A stretch of 64,000 nucleotides of DNA from Alkalithermobacter thermoalcaliphilus JW-YL-7 = DSM 7308 (GTDB lineage Bacteria; Bacillota; Clostridia; Peptostreptococcales; Peptostreptococcaceae): NCBI GenBank assembly GCA_001584565.1, contig LSFY01000001.1, forward strand, positions 1,226,001-1,290,000. Reading direction: 5' to 3'. Shown one piece after another: positions 16,941 to 24,437 of this stretch (position 1 is the stretch's first letter; each line of letters begins with the position of its first letter). The notes under the pieces are model-generated. The model saw nothing but the letters and a program-made list of their open reading frames with translations. It was not told the origin of the DNA and did no database searches. A program made the position numbers and the translations under genes.

Positions 16941-17935
16941 TTTTTGACACTTTGTCTTTCTACCAATTCATATGGTAGATATGTATGTTTATCTTCTATT
17001 TCTTCACCATCTATCATTTTTACTATCATTCTTATAGAAACTGCTCCCATATCATATATAGGTTGCTTTACAGTAGTAAGGCTTGGTCTATATAAAGATG
17101 CCAATTTTATATCATCAAATCCCACTACGGATATATCATCAGGAACCTTATAGCCTTTATCTAAAATACAGTTTATAGCACCTATTGCAACTTCATCGCT
17201 TGTTGCAAATATAGCATCTGGTTTTTTTATATTTAGTATTTCATTCATAAGATAATATCCAGATTCGCTTGTTGTATCGCCTTCTTTTATTATTTCATTA
17301 TCTATTTGTATGTTATTATCTTCTAGTGCATCTTTATAACCTTTAAATCTTTCAGAATCTATTATATCATCTTCTATCGAAGATCTTATAAAACCTATTT
17401 GTCTATGACCTTTTTCTATTAGATACTTAGTCATCTCATACGCTGCAGTTTTGTTATCTATACTTACGGAATAAACATCAAAATTATGAGCATTCTTACT
17501 TATATATACTGAAGGTAGATTTCCTTCTTTTATTGCATCTACATGTTCCTGACTCATTTTCCATGTTACAAATATTATTCCAGCAACTTGTTTTGATTTT
17601 AGTAGGTTTATATATTTTAATTCTTCTTCTATCTCTCCATAACTATTACAAAGAAGAATGTCGTATTCATATATTTTTCCAACCTCTTCTATTCCGTTCA
17701 GAAGTTCTCCTATGAAAAAGTTTGATATATCTGGAACAATTACACCTATTAGCTGGCTTTTCTTTGTAACTAAGCTTCTAGCTACAGGGTTTGGAACATA
17801 TCCTGTTTCTTTTATCACAGACATTACTCTTTGTCTTATTTCATTACTTACAGGCTTTGAATTGTTTATAACTCTAGATACTGTTGATATAGATACTCCT
17901 GCTCTTTTTGCAACATCTTTTATTGTAACTGACAT
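16934..17935 (-). CDS. LacI/GalR-family transcriptional regulator (CcpA-like)
   Basis: 333 residues. The N-terminal helix-turn-helix and hinge (TIKDVAKRAGVSISTVSRVIN ... GYVPNPVARSL) are followed by a periplasmic-binding-type sensor domain (LIGVIVPDISNFFIGELLNG, VVGFDDIKLASLYRPSLTTVKQP). LacI proteins sense small molecules, usually sugars; the nearest known style is CcpA/KdgR. It is terminated before hutH, so it is not co-transcribed with the hut genes, but it lies directly upstream of them and could regulate them; this is only inference from position. The family usually binds a 14-16-bp palindrome unlike the spaced repeat seen before hutH. Confidence 0.9.
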   Translation of the reverse strand: MSVTIKDVAKRAGVSISTVSRVINNSKPVSNEIRQRVMSVIKETGYVPNPVARSLVTKKSQLIGVIVPDISNFFIGELLNGIEEVGKIYEYDILLCNSYGEIEEELKYINLLKSKQVAGIIFVTWKMSQEHVDAIKEGNLPSVYISKNAHNFDVYSVSIDNKTAAYEMTKYLIEKGHRQIGFIRSSIEDDIIDSERFKGYKDALEDNNIQIDNEIIKEGDTTSESGYYLMNEILNIKKPDAIFATSDEVAIGAINCILDKGYKVPDDISVVGFDDIKLASLYRPSLTTVKQPIYDMGAVSIRMIVKMIDGEEIEDKHTYLPYELVERQSVKKR

Positions 17936-18006
17936 TATCTCACTCCTTTCTTATGTAAATCTTTTCCTTAATCAAGTTGTTATATTCCCTTAATTGTCAA
18001 AAATTA

Positions 18007-18015
18007 ATTATATCA
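18007..18015 (-). promoter_or_regulatory. Extended -10 element upstream of the LacI-family gene
   Basis: Minus-strand TGATATAAT (TGn-TATAAT) lies 72-80 bases before the start codon. A perfect TTGACA lies just downstream at 18000-17995 but has no good -10 partner. No strong -35 is visible for the extended -10. Confidence 0.35.
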
Positions 18016-18068
18016 CTAATATAAATAAAATAAAAGAATTTTTATTCATTTTTGATATTTTCATATGC

Positions 18069-18094
18069 AAAAAGGGCCTTTTCAGCCCCTTTTT
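18069..18094 (-). terminator. Terminator after mini-protein 1
   Basis: GGGGC/GCCC stem with flanking A-run and T-run (AAAAAGGGGCTGAAAAGGCC then CTTTTT on the minus strand). Confidence 0.75.
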
Positions 18095-18259
18095 CTAGCA
18101 ATCTCCTAACTCTTCACAGCTGCATAGTATTAATAGTATAATTAAGAATGGAATCCAATCTTCTAAGCATATATCGTCTAGACAATCTTGGAATACTAAG
18201 AATAAGAAAAATAATACTATTATCCACCAACCATCAAAGTTTTTGAAGAAATGACTCAT
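18095..18259 (-). CDS. Mini-protein 1 of a sporulation-type array, 54 residues
   Basis: ATG 18259 follows TTAGGAGGTAAGAAT. The protein has an aromatic-acidic start (FFKNFDGWW), a hydrophobic segment (IIVLFFLFLVF), an acidic Cys-containing middle (QDCLDDICLEDW), a second hydrophobic segment (IPFLIILLILC) and a Cys/acidic end (SCEELGDC). It shares this plan with mini-proteins 2-4 closely enough to be recent duplicates. It is 28 bases downstream of mini-protein 2 with no promoter between, so the two form one transcript. The family is unknown; size, cysteine content and promoter type suggest a late-stage spore coat or mother-cell membrane component. Confidence 0.75.
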   Translation of the reverse strand: MSHFFKNFDGWWIIVLFFLFLVFQDCLDDICLEDWIPFLIILLILCSCEELGDC

Positions 18260-18287
18260 ATTCTTACCTCCTAACTAATACTTAATA

Positions 18288-18452
18288 TTAGCAGTCAAAT
18301 ACATCACAGCAGCATACTATTAGTAATATAATTAGGAATGGAATCCAGTCTTCTAAGCATATGTCGTCTAGACAATCTTGGAATACTAAGAAAAGAATAA
18401 ATAGAACTATTATCCACCAATTTTCAAAATCCTTTAAAAATCCACAACCCAT
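18288..18452 (-). CDS. Mini-protein 2 of the array, 54 residues
   Basis: ATG 18452 after CAAGGAGGTTACATT. Same plan as mini-protein 1: FLKDFENWW, then a hydrophobic stretch, QDCLDDICLEDWIPFL, another hydrophobic stretch, and a cysteine-rich end (VCCCDVFDC). About three quarters of positions match mini-protein 1. It is the first gene of a two-gene unit behind the promoter at 18504-18532. A small hairpin (GAAGG-TTTA-CCTTC) lies in its 5' leader. Confidence 0.75.
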   Translation of the reverse strand: MGCGFLKDFENWWIIVLFILFLVFQDCLDDICLEDWIPFLIILLIVCCCDVFDC

Positions 18453-18503
18453 AATGTAACCTCCTTGATAAGTAAGTTTTTGGAAGGTAAACCTTCTTTA
18501 ATT

Positions 18504-18532
18504 TATACTATGCAGATATATATAAATGTGTT
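18504..18532 (-). promoter_or_regulatory. Sigma-K-type promoter of mini-proteins 2 and 1
   Basis: Minus strand AACAC (18532-18528), 15 bases, CATAGTATA (18512-18504). This fits the sigma-K pattern (AC near -35, CATANNNTA at -10). The -10 ends 51 bases before the start codon. Confidence 0.65.
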
Positions 18533-18565
18533 ATATGTGCTCTTATATTTTTATTTTTTTATTTT

Positions 18566-18585
18566 AAAGGGGCTAATTAGCCCCC
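18566..18585 (-). terminator. Terminator after mini-protein 3
   Basis: GGGGGCTAATTAGCCCC hairpin followed by TTTAAAATAAAAAAATAAAA on the minus strand; strong stem, weak T-tract. Confidence 0.65.
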
Positions 18586-18590
18586 ATTTT

Positions 18591-18764
18591 TTAGCATCCT
18601 CCTAAATCATCACAGCTGCATATAATTAATAGTATGATTAAGAATGGGATCCAGTCTTCCATGCATATATCATCTAGTGTATCTTCAAATACTAAGAATA
18701 AGAAAAATAGTACTATTATCCACCACTCGTCAAGACCTTTAAATTTCTTTTTTTTGCAACTCAT
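18591..18764 (-). CDS. Mini-protein 3 of the array, 57 residues
   Basis: ATG 18764 after AAGGAGGTCAAATT. The N-terminus is basic (MSCKKKKFKGLDEWW), then the conserved hydrophobic segment, FEDTLDDICMEDWIPFL, a second hydrophobic segment and CSCDDLGGC. The first middle cysteine of paralogues 1 and 2 is Thr here. It has its own sigma-K-type promoter and its own terminator, with a leader hairpin (AGAAGG-GATA-CCTTCT). Confidence 0.75.
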   Translation of the reverse strand: MSCKKKKFKGLDEWWIIVLFFLFLVFEDTLDDICMEDWIPFLIILLIICSCDDLGGC

Positions 18765-18808
18765 AATTTGACCTCCTTATTAATTTTTAGAAGGTATCCC
18801 TTCTTCTT

Positions 18809-18837
18809 TATAATATGAATATCATCTATAATGTGTT
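18809..18837 (-). promoter_or_regulatory. Sigma-K-type promoter of mini-protein 3
   Basis: Minus strand AACAC (18837-18833), 15 bases, CATATTATA (18817-18809). The architecture is identical to the other three promoters of the array. Confidence 0.65.
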
Positions 18838-18848
18838 ATAAAAAATTT

Positions 18849-18868
18849 AAAGGGCTTTTCAGCCCTTT
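18849..18868 (-). terminator. Terminator after mini-protein 4
   Basis: AAAGGGCT/AGCCCTTT stem with a 4-base loop, then TTTAAATTTTTTATA on the minus strand. Confidence 0.7.
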
Positions 18869-18871
18869 TTA

Positions 18872-19045
18872 CTAACAGCAATCTCCTAGTTCATCACAGC
18901 TGCATAGAATTAGTAATATAATTAAGAATGGGATCCAATCTTCAATGGATATATCTGTACAATCTTGGAACGCTAAGAATAAGAATAATAGTACTATTAT
19001 CCACCAGCCATCAAAATCTTTAAAGAACTTAGGTTTACAACTCAT
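18872..19045 (-). CDS. Mini-protein 4 of the array, 57 residues
   Basis: ATG 19045 after ATGAGGAGGTCAGATT. It starts MSCKPKFFKDFDGWW, followed by the shared hydrophobic segment, QDCTDISIEDWIPFL, a second hydrophobic segment and CSCDELGDCC. The middle acidic loop is one residue shorter than in the other copies. Its leader carries a 7-bp hairpin (GCTACAC/GTGTAGC). Own promoter and terminator. Confidence 0.75.
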   Translation of the reverse strand: MSCKPKFFKDFDGWWIIVLLFLFLAFQDCTDISIEDWIPFLIILLILCSCDELGDCC

Positions 19046-19108
19046 AATCTGACCTCCTCATACCTTAACTTTAATTTGAACGCTACACTTTATGTGTAGC
19101 TTCTGATA

Positions 19109-19137
19109 TATACTATGCAAAAGCAGTTTTAAGTGTT
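19109..19137 (-). promoter_or_regulatory. Sigma-K-type promoter of mini-protein 4
   Basis: Minus strand AACAC (19137-19133), 15 bases, CATAGTATA (19117-19109). Confidence 0.65.
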
Positions 19138-19165
19138 AAAGGTTTAAAAACTTTTTTTAAAAAAG

Positions 19166-19192
19166 AAAGGGAAGCAAATTAGCTTCCCTTTT
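19166..19192 (-). terminator. Terminator after mini-protein 5
   Basis: AAAGGGAAGC/GCTTCCCTTT ten-base-pair stem, then TTTCTTTTTTAAAAAAAG on the minus strand. Confidence 0.75.
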
Positions 19193-19383
19193 TAATCATC
19201 ACAACCTAAGAGCAATATAACTATTAACAATATCCATATAAAATTGCTATCATCACAACAAAACTTACCTATATTACATTTATTTCCACAACATAAAAAC
19301 AATAGAATTATTATTAGTATTAAAAGTTCATTGTCGTCATCACAAAACAAGCCGCCTCTTAAAAAATTAAGCTTATCTAACAT
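19192..19383 (-). CDS. Mini-protein 5, diverged member of the array, 63 residues
   Basis: The start is ATG 19383, which has AGGAGGT seven bases upstream; a longer reading from 19413 has no ribosome site. It alternates Cys/Asp-rich turns with two hydrophobic stretches: GGLFCDDDNE, LLILIIILLFLCC, GNKCNIGKFCCDDSNF and IWILLIVILLLGCDD. The wording differs from mini-proteins 1-4 but the plan and promoter are the same. The frame resembles clostridial short high-cysteine proteins of unknown function. Own sigma-K-type promoter, located in the 3' end of the preceding gene. Confidence 0.75.
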   Translation of the reverse strand: MLDKLNFLRGGLFCDDDNELLILIIILLFLCCGNKCNIGKFCCDDSNFIWILLIVILLLGCDD

Positions 19384-19415
19384 ATATCTACCTCCTACTT
19401 TATATTTAGCCACTG

Positions 19416-19859
19416 CTATTTTTTATAATATGTAGGAGCATTAATATATGTTACTCTAATAAATGTACTTTTAAGCAATCTTTTTATTTCAGTTTCCGAC
19501 AAGTTGTTATATTCGTTATATTTATTTATATAAAAATTTATATATTCTTTATCATCTATGTTTTCAAACAGCATTGTCAAATACCTAAGTGAGTCTATTC
19601 TTAAAGTAAAGTAATTGTTTAGTATACTAGGTCTTTTTGTATTCTTAAATCCATTTTTTATATTTTCAACTCTATTTATATACTCTTTTGAATTATCTTT
19701 GTTTACTAAATTTTTATTATAATCATCTACTATAAAATTGATTTCTCTATTATATGCTCTTATTTCATTTATCGAACTTAATATAGAATTTTGAGAAAAA
19801 CCTAATAATAAAAAAAACAACAATATATATAGCATAAAAAGACTTATAGTTTTTTTCAT
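19416..19859 (-). CDS. Secreted or membrane-anchored hypothetical protein
   Basis: 147 residues from ATG 19859 (AGGAGGAG upstream). The N-terminus is a signal or anchor segment (KKTISLFMLYILLFFLLLGF) with no lipobox cysteine. The rest is polar, Asn/Tyr/Lys-rich and probably helical (YINRVENIKNGFKN, IKRLLKSTFIRV). I do not recognise it. Its last codons contain the sigma-K-type promoter of mini-protein 5, so it directly precedes the sporulation array and may itself be part of that locus. Confidence 0.65.
   Translation of the reverse strand: MKKTISLFMLYILLFFLLLGFSQNSILSSINEIRAYNREINFIVDDYNKNLVNKDNSKEYINRVENIKNGFKNTKRPSILNNYFTLRIDSLRYLTMLFENIDDKEYINFYINKYNEYNNLSETEIKRLLKSTFIRVTYINAPTYYKK
19424..19452 (-). 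promoter_or_regulatory. Sigma-K-type promoter of mini-protein 5
   Basis: Minus strand AACAT (19452-19448), 15 bases, CATATTATA (19432-19424), inside the 3' end of the upstream coding region. Confidence 0.6.
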
Positions 19860-20093
19860 TTTTCTCCTCCTTTGTCCTATTACACTATATATATATTCAA
19901 TTTGTCCATGATTATTACTAGCTAAATAAATTGAAAAATTTTTAGTTATAAATTTATATTTTTTTGATAAAAATATCTTATGTTAGAATTTAAGTATATT
20001 TTTAGAAAAATTTTGAAAAAATAATTGAAAAATTTATCAACATATATTAAACTACAATTAAATTTAAGCTATAGTTTAGGGAGGTAATACATA

Positions 20094-20321
20094 ATGTTTG
20101 AAAGAGTAAGAGAAATAATCGCTGAACAACTTGGTATTGAAGATGTTGAATCTATTACAAGAAGTACTTCTTTAATGAATGATTTAGAAGCAGATTCTTT
20201 AGATGCTGTTGAAATAATTATGGCTCTTGAAGATGAATTTGATGTTGAAATTCCAGATGAAGAAGCAGAGAAGTTTAAAAATATAGGAGATATATGTGAT
20301 TATATTCAAAGCAATAAATAA
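20094..20321 (+). CDS. acpP: Acyl carrier protein
   Basis: 75 residues, the canonical ACP length and acidic composition. The phosphopantetheine attachment serine is in [18 protein letters not shown]. It carries growing acyl chains in type II fatty acid synthesis. Ribosome site GGGAGG precedes ATG. It stands alone, away from fab genes, between divergent and convergent neighbours; the ~230 bases upstream are AT-rich with no clear regulator box. Confidence 0.95.
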   Translation: MFERVREIIAEQLGIEDVESITRSTSLMNDLEADSLDAVEIIMALEDEFDVEIPDEEAEKFKNIGDICDYIQSNK

Positions 20322-20341
20322 GAGGGTAAACACCCTCTTAT
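20318..20341. terminator. Bidirectional terminator between acpP and the nucleoid protein gene
   Basis: ATAAGAGGGT/ACCCTCTTAT stem with a short loop at the end of acpP, followed by TCTATTTTTC. Confidence 0.85.
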
Positions 20342-21346
20342 CTATTTTTCTTCATAAAATTTAACATTTTTTATTATAATATCTATACTTCCATCAGAAT
20401 TTTTCTTTGTTTGGTATTTAAAATAATCTTCAAATTCTTCTAAGTTAGCTTTTATTTCAAATCCTGTATCTGTTTTTATAGTTTTTGTTTTAAGCTTTTT
20501 GCTTACCCACTTTTTGTCTATATTAAAACTTTCTTCTTGTATTCCCTCATCAGACATGTAATTTATAAAACTTTCCTTTAAGATATCATCATCAGTTACT
20601 TTGCATATAAATTCTTGTATATCTACTTTTTCACTGTCTTTTAATGTTTGGGTTAAGTTTTCTCTAAACACCTGTGCAAGTTCAATCTCATCTTGAAGAC
20701 TAGATTGTATCCATTTTTCTGATGAACTTTTAAATATTTTAGTTTTATCCTTGTCATCTAAGACTATTTGACATTTTAAAAAATTTGATAAAAAGAAATT
20801 TTCTTCTGATCCTTCTTTTATAGCATCTTTATCTAAAACTATAAGATCATACTCATCATTTTTTCCTGATAGTCCTACAAAAGCACATCTTTTAAGTCTT
20901 TGAGATAAACTAGGTAGGGCTACTTCATTTTCTACTATCTTAATTTTAAATTTGTCTTCTACAAATTCTATAAAATGCGTATATGCCTTTTTATAGTCTA
21001 AAGCTAGGATTGCCAAGTAATAATTTTCTTCTATTGAATACAGGCATATAGCTAAATCACATGATGTAGAATTTTTGCTTTTGTTTATAGATTCAAATAG
21101 TCTTATAGCTATTTGTTTTGAATTTTCTAAAAAGGTAGTGTTGTCATATATTATTTCTTCACAAAGATTTTTTATTGTATCGTCTAAAAATTTTGCTTTT
21201 TTATTATCATCATCTTTTAATCCTCTTTTTATATGTTTTTCAAAAAATATACTAACTTGCTCGTCTATTTCTCCTTCAAAATCATTTAAAATAGGAGTAG
21301 GATTATTTTTATCCAATACATGAATTACAAATTTATGTATTTGCAT
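20342..21346 (-). CDS. Nucleoid-associated protein, NdpA/YejK (37-kDa) family
   Basis: 334 residues, the family's usual size. The N-terminal pattern (IHKFVIHVLDKNNPTPILNDFEGEIDEQVSIFFEKHIKR) and a central stretch about 90-180 residues in (LAICLYSIEENYYLAILALDYKKAYTH) match the NA37 family. In E. coli YejK is associated with the nucleoid; a biochemical role is not established. It is four bases downstream of the pseudouridine synthase gene, so they are likely one transcript. Confidence 0.8.
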   Translation of the reverse strand: MQIHKFVIHVLDKNNPTPILNDFEGEIDEQVSIFFEKHIKRGLKDDDNKKAKFLDDTIKNLCEEIIYDNTTFLENSKQIAIRLFESINKSKNSTSCDLAICLYSIEENYYLAILALDYKKAYTHFIEFVEDKFKIKIVENEVALPSLSQRLKRCAFVGLSGKNDEYDLIVLDKDAIKEGSEENFFLSNFLKCQIVLDDKDKTKIFKSSSEKWIQSSLQDEIELAQVFRENLTQTLKDSEKVDIQEFICKVTDDDILKESFINYMSDEGIQEESFNIDKKWVSKKLKTKTIKTDTGFEIKANLEEFEDYFKYQTKKNSDGSIDIIIKNVKFYEEK

Positions 21347-21350
21347 TATA

Positions 21351-22259
21351 TCACTTCCTTAATTTATTTATTAAATTTTGCATATCATCTGGTATTTGTG
21401 CTGTAATGTGTATTTTTTCTTTTGTTCTAGGCTGTAAAAATTCAAGCTCTATAGCATGAAGAGCTTGTCTTTTTATTAAATCTTCATCAACATAACCGTA
21501 AAGCTCATCTCCTATTATAGGATATCCTATATAACTTAGATGAACTCTTATTTGATGTGTTCTTCCTGTCTCAAGTAAAAGCTCAACAATTGTAGAATCT
21601 TTTAATCTTTGTACTGTTTTTAAATGAGTTATGCTCTTTTGCCCTCTTTCATCTACACTTCTTAATATACTATCGTCAGTTTCCCTATATATAGGAGCAT
21701 TTATAGTTTTAAAATCTTCTTTTACAACGCCTTTTACAACTGCTAGATATTTTTTTGTAACTTTATTTTGTTTCATATCTTCAGACAATATATGGTGAGC
21801 ATAAGAATTTTTGGCTACTATTAAAAGTCCTGAAGTATTCATATCTAATCTATTTACAAATCTTATCCTAACATTTTCTCCTTTTGTTTTAAAGTAGTAA
21901 GCTAATGCATTTGCAATAGTATTGTTTGGATGACTTTTTGTTGGATGAACAACTATATTAGAAGGCTTATTTATCACTAAAATATCAAAGTCTTCATATA
22001 ATATCTGAATATCTATGTTCTCAGGCTCAAAGTTGCTACTTTCCTCAATAATTTGTATTTTTATTATATCATTATCTTTTAATATATAATCGTATCTTTG
22101 AAACTGGTTATTTACAAATATACTTTTATCTTTTTTTAACTTAGATAAAAATCTTATAGACATATTAAGTTCATCTACAAGAACTTGTTTTAAAGTTTTT
22201 CCTCCTTGCTTTACTTTATATACTATCAAATCATGTTTTTGCTCATTTTTTACCAACAA
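21351..22259 (-). CDS. RluA/RluD-family pseudouridine synthase
   Basis: Best start is TTG 22259 (AGGAAGG nine bases upstream), giving 302 residues; a longer reading to 22325 lacks a ribosome site. It has an N-terminal S4-type RNA-binding region (LKQVLVDELNMSIRFLSKLKKDKSIFVNNQ) and the catalytic motif VNRLDMNTSGLLIVAKN with Asp; most relatives have HRLD, so the His is Asn here. The C-terminal GRTHQIRVHLSYIGYPIIGDELYG motif is standard. It modifies uridines in rRNA (RluD-type targets) or tRNA; the target is not determined. Confidence 0.9.
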   Translation of the reverse strand: MLVKNEQKHDLIVYKVKQGGKTLKQVLVDELNMSIRFLSKLKKDKSIFVNNQFQRYDYILKDNDIIKIQIIEESSNFEPENIDIQILYEDFDILVINKPSNIVVHPTKSHPNNTIANALAYYFKTKGENVRIRFVNRLDMNTSGLLIVAKNSYAHHILSEDMKQNKVTKKYLAVVKGVVKEDFKTINAPIYRETDDSILRSVDERGQKSITHLKTVQRLKDSTIVELLLETGRTHQIRVHLSYIGYPIIGDELYGYVDEDLIKRQALHAIELEFLQPRTKEKIHITAQIPDDMQNLINKLRK

Positions 22260-22345
22260 AATTTTACACCTTCCTCTTAGTAAACTTATCAAAAGTATTA
22301 TATTATTTATATTTTTAATAAGCAAGCTATTTGATTTTTGTTTTG

Positions 22346-22354
22346 TGATATAAT
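22346..22354 (+). promoter_or_regulatory. Extended -10 element upstream of nadK
   Basis: TGATATAAT (TGn-TATAAT) at 22346-22354, about 30 bases before the start codon; no good -35 hexamer, as is usual for extended -10 promoters. Confidence 0.4.
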
Positions 22355-22386
22355 ATATTTATGGTAGGTAACAAGGAGAGATTTTT

Positions 22387-23187
22387 ATGAAAAAAATAAT
22401 AAATATAACATATAACGATTACTCAGAATCTATCGAAACTGCTAAGAAACTAAAAGAAAAACTGACCAAACTAGGCTTTTATGTTCCAGATACTTTCAGC
22501 TACGATGCACAACTTATAATTTGTATAGGTGGCGATGGGTCTTTTCTAAAAACTGTAAGAGAATTTGGATTTCCTGATATTCCTATAGTTGGAATTAATA
22601 CTGGTCACTTAGGTTTTTTTCAAGATATCCAAACACATGAAATAGATGAATTTATAAATGCGTATATAAATAACGAATATTTTATACAATACATAAACCC
22701 CATAGAAGCTTCTATATGCACACGAAAAAGCTGTATAGAAACTCTTGGTATAAATGAAATAGTTATAAAAGGAGATAAATCTCGAACTGTTCACCTTAAT
22801 ATAAGCGTAGATAATAATTTTATAGAAAGATTCAGTGGAGATGGAGTTTTAATATCTACTCCTGTAGGATCTACTGCTTATAACTACTCTGCTGGTGGTA
22901 GTATAGTTGATCCTAAACTTAAATTAATGCAAATAACTCCACTAGCCCCTATAAATACAAATGCTTATAGATCTTTTACTTCTAGTATAATTCTTTCTAG
23001 TGATTCTATAGTTGAAGTTTCCCCTGAATACAGGTTTGAAAACTCTATTCTTATAGTTACTGATGGAATAGAATATAGATTTAATGAAATTGTAAAAATA
23101 GTTATTCAAACTTCTGAAATAAGTGTTAAGTTGCTCAAACTTAAAAACGGAGAATTTTGGAGTAAAGTAGCTGAAAAATTTTTATAA
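22387..23187 (+). CDS. nadK: NAD kinase
   Basis: 266 residues, typical. The GGDGSFLKTVREFG motif (~43-56), NTGHLGFF and the SGDGVLISTPVGSTAYNYSAGG segment are the NAD kinase signatures. It phosphorylates NAD+ to NADP+ using ATP or polyphosphate. AAGGAGAG ribosome site. Fourteen bases separate it from the phosphodiesterase downstream, with which it shares a transcript. Confidence 0.96.
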   Translation: MKKIINITYNDYSESIETAKKLKEKLTKLGFYVPDTFSYDAQLIICIGGDGSFLKTVREFGFPDIPIVGINTGHLGFFQDIQTHEIDEFINAYINNEYFIQYINPIEASICTRKSCIETLGINEIVIKGDKSRTVHLNISVDNNFIERFSGDGVLISTPVGSTAYNYSAGGSIVDPKLKLMQITPLAPINTNAYRSFTSSIILSSDSIVEVSPEYRFENSILIVTDGIEYRFNEIVKIVIQTSEISVKLLKLKNGEFWSKVAEKFL

Positions 23188-23201
23188 TAGGAGGAATTAG
23201 T

Positions 23202-23747
23202 ATGAAAATAGGAGTAATGAGTGATACTCATGGAAGTTTAAAGTATTTTGAAAAAGCTTTAGATGTACTAAAAGATTGCGATTATATACTTCATGGAGGA
23301 GATATACTATATCACGGGCCTAGAAATCCACTTCCAGATGGATATGCTCCTTTAGATCTTTCAAAGAAAATAAATTCTCTAAATAACATAATATTTACTT
23401 GTGGTAACTGCGACAGTGATGTTGACCAAATGGTTATAAATCACCCTATCCAAACTCCTTATGTGTTTTTACAATTTGAAAACTTAAAAATATTTATGTG
23501 TCATGGATATAAAAAAGATAAAAATGAATTTATTCAAATGGCAAAAAACTATAACGCTGATATTTTTATATCTGGCCACACTCACATAAAAGAGCTTTAT
23601 AAAGATGAAAATCTAGTTGTTTTAAATCCAGGAAGTACATCTATTCCTAAAGATGACTCCCACTCTGTTGCAATAATTGAAAACAATACTATTAATTTAA
23701 TAGATATAAATTCATTAGAAACTATAAATACCTTAAGTATAAAATAA
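23202..23747 (+). CDS. yfcE: YfcE/MJ0936-family metallophosphodiesterase
   Basis: 181 residues. Calcineurin-like metal motifs are in order: SDTHGS (~6), GGDILYHGPR (~33), GNCDSD (~69), CHGYKKD and SGHTHIKEL. YfcE proteins are Mn-dependent phosphodiesterases active on model esters; the in vivo substrate is unknown. It follows nadK on the same strand and ends at a hairpin. Confidence 0.9.
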   Translation: MKIGVMSDTHGSLKYFEKALDVLKDCDYILHGGDILYHGPRNPLPDGYAPLDLSKKINSLNNIIFTCGNCDSDVDQMVINHPIQTPYVFLQFENLKIFMCHGYKKDKNEFIQMAKNYNADIFISGHTHIKELYKDENLVVLNPGSTSIPKDDSHSVAIIENNTINLIDINSLETINTLSIK

Positions 23748-23767
23748 GAGCCTTTTGGCTCTTATTT
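23742..23767. terminator. Bidirectional terminator
   Basis: AAATAAGAGCC/GGCTCTTATTT stem with a TTTT loop, shared by the phosphodiesterase gene and the convergent gene. Confidence 0.85.
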
Positions 23768-24166
23768 ATATTCTTCTTCTTTATCTTTTATCTGTTCATA
23801 TACACTATCTAGTTCTTTTTTGTGTATATCTAGTATTTTATTTAATAGATTTTCCATTTCTTCTCTGCAGTCTATAAATTCAAACTTTATTTCCCAGGCT
23901 GGATTATATTTATCATGTATTTCTTTTACTGATACATTAATCTCTTGAAAAACATCTACATCATAGTAGTCGAAAATTGCAGAAAATTCCCAATCACTCA
24001 CATTTTTATCAGTTGTAACTATTAAATGTACTACTTCTTTACCATCTTCGTCTACTACATATATATTTTCTACAAGATTTGTATTTATAGAATATACTTC
24101 TCTTTCTTTATATAAAAACCCTGTATCTTTTTCTTTTTCCATAAGTACTAACTTAAAGTTTTCCAC
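23762..24166 (-). CDS. Hypothetical acidic protein, possibly DUF6762-type
   Basis: 134 residues, acidic, no signal or membrane segment. It seems alpha/beta with an ending helix (LLNKILDIHKKELDSVYEQI). It lies twelve bases after a DUF1292 gene and follows truA, so the three form a transcript. I recall a clostridial family with this type of sequence beside DUF1292 but cannot confirm it. The function is unknown. Confidence 0.65.
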   Translation of the reverse strand: MENFKLVLMEKEKDTGFLYKEREVYSINTNLVENIYVVDEDGKEVVHLIVTTDKNVSDWEFSAIFDYYDVDVFQEINVSVKEIHDKYNPAWEIKFEFIDCREEMENLLNKILDIHKKELDSVYEQIKDKEEEYK

Positions 24167-24178
24167 AAAATCCTCTCC

Positions 24179-24418
24179 TTATTCTTCATCAAAGTAAGAA
24201 TTATAGTGTTCTAAAACTCTTTCAAATTCTTCTTCATCTTCTATAACAACATACTTTTCTTTTCCATCTTCTACGATTTTTTTATATACATAAGCATCTT
24301 CATCATCTTGGTTTTGTGCAAATAAACAATATGTTTCTCCTTCTACCTCTAAAGTTTCTATTAACTCTAACTCTATTTTTTCTCCTTGTTCATCTAAAAA
24401 AACTAACTTATCTGCCAT
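24179..24418 (-). CDS. DUF1292 protein (YrzB family)
   Basis: 79 residues, strongly acidic. The sequence ADKLVFLDEQGEKIELELIE ... YCLFAQNQDDEDAYVYKKIV matches the DUF1292 family, typically encoded near yrrK/alaS in Firmicutes. The function is unknown. It starts with ATG after AGGAGG, nineteen bases downstream of truA. Confidence 0.85.
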   Translation of the reverse strand: MADKLVFLDEQGEKIELELIETLEVEGETYCLFAQNQDDEDAYVYKKIVEDGKEKYVVIEDEEEFERVLEHYNSYFDEE

Positions 24419-24437
24419 TTTTTATCCTCCTTTAATT

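Noticed and set aside
18095-19045. CRISPR-like or tandem DNA repeat
   Set aside because: The repetition is in coding sequence and upstream regions, with each copy a full gene and no short spacer units; it is a gene-duplication array.
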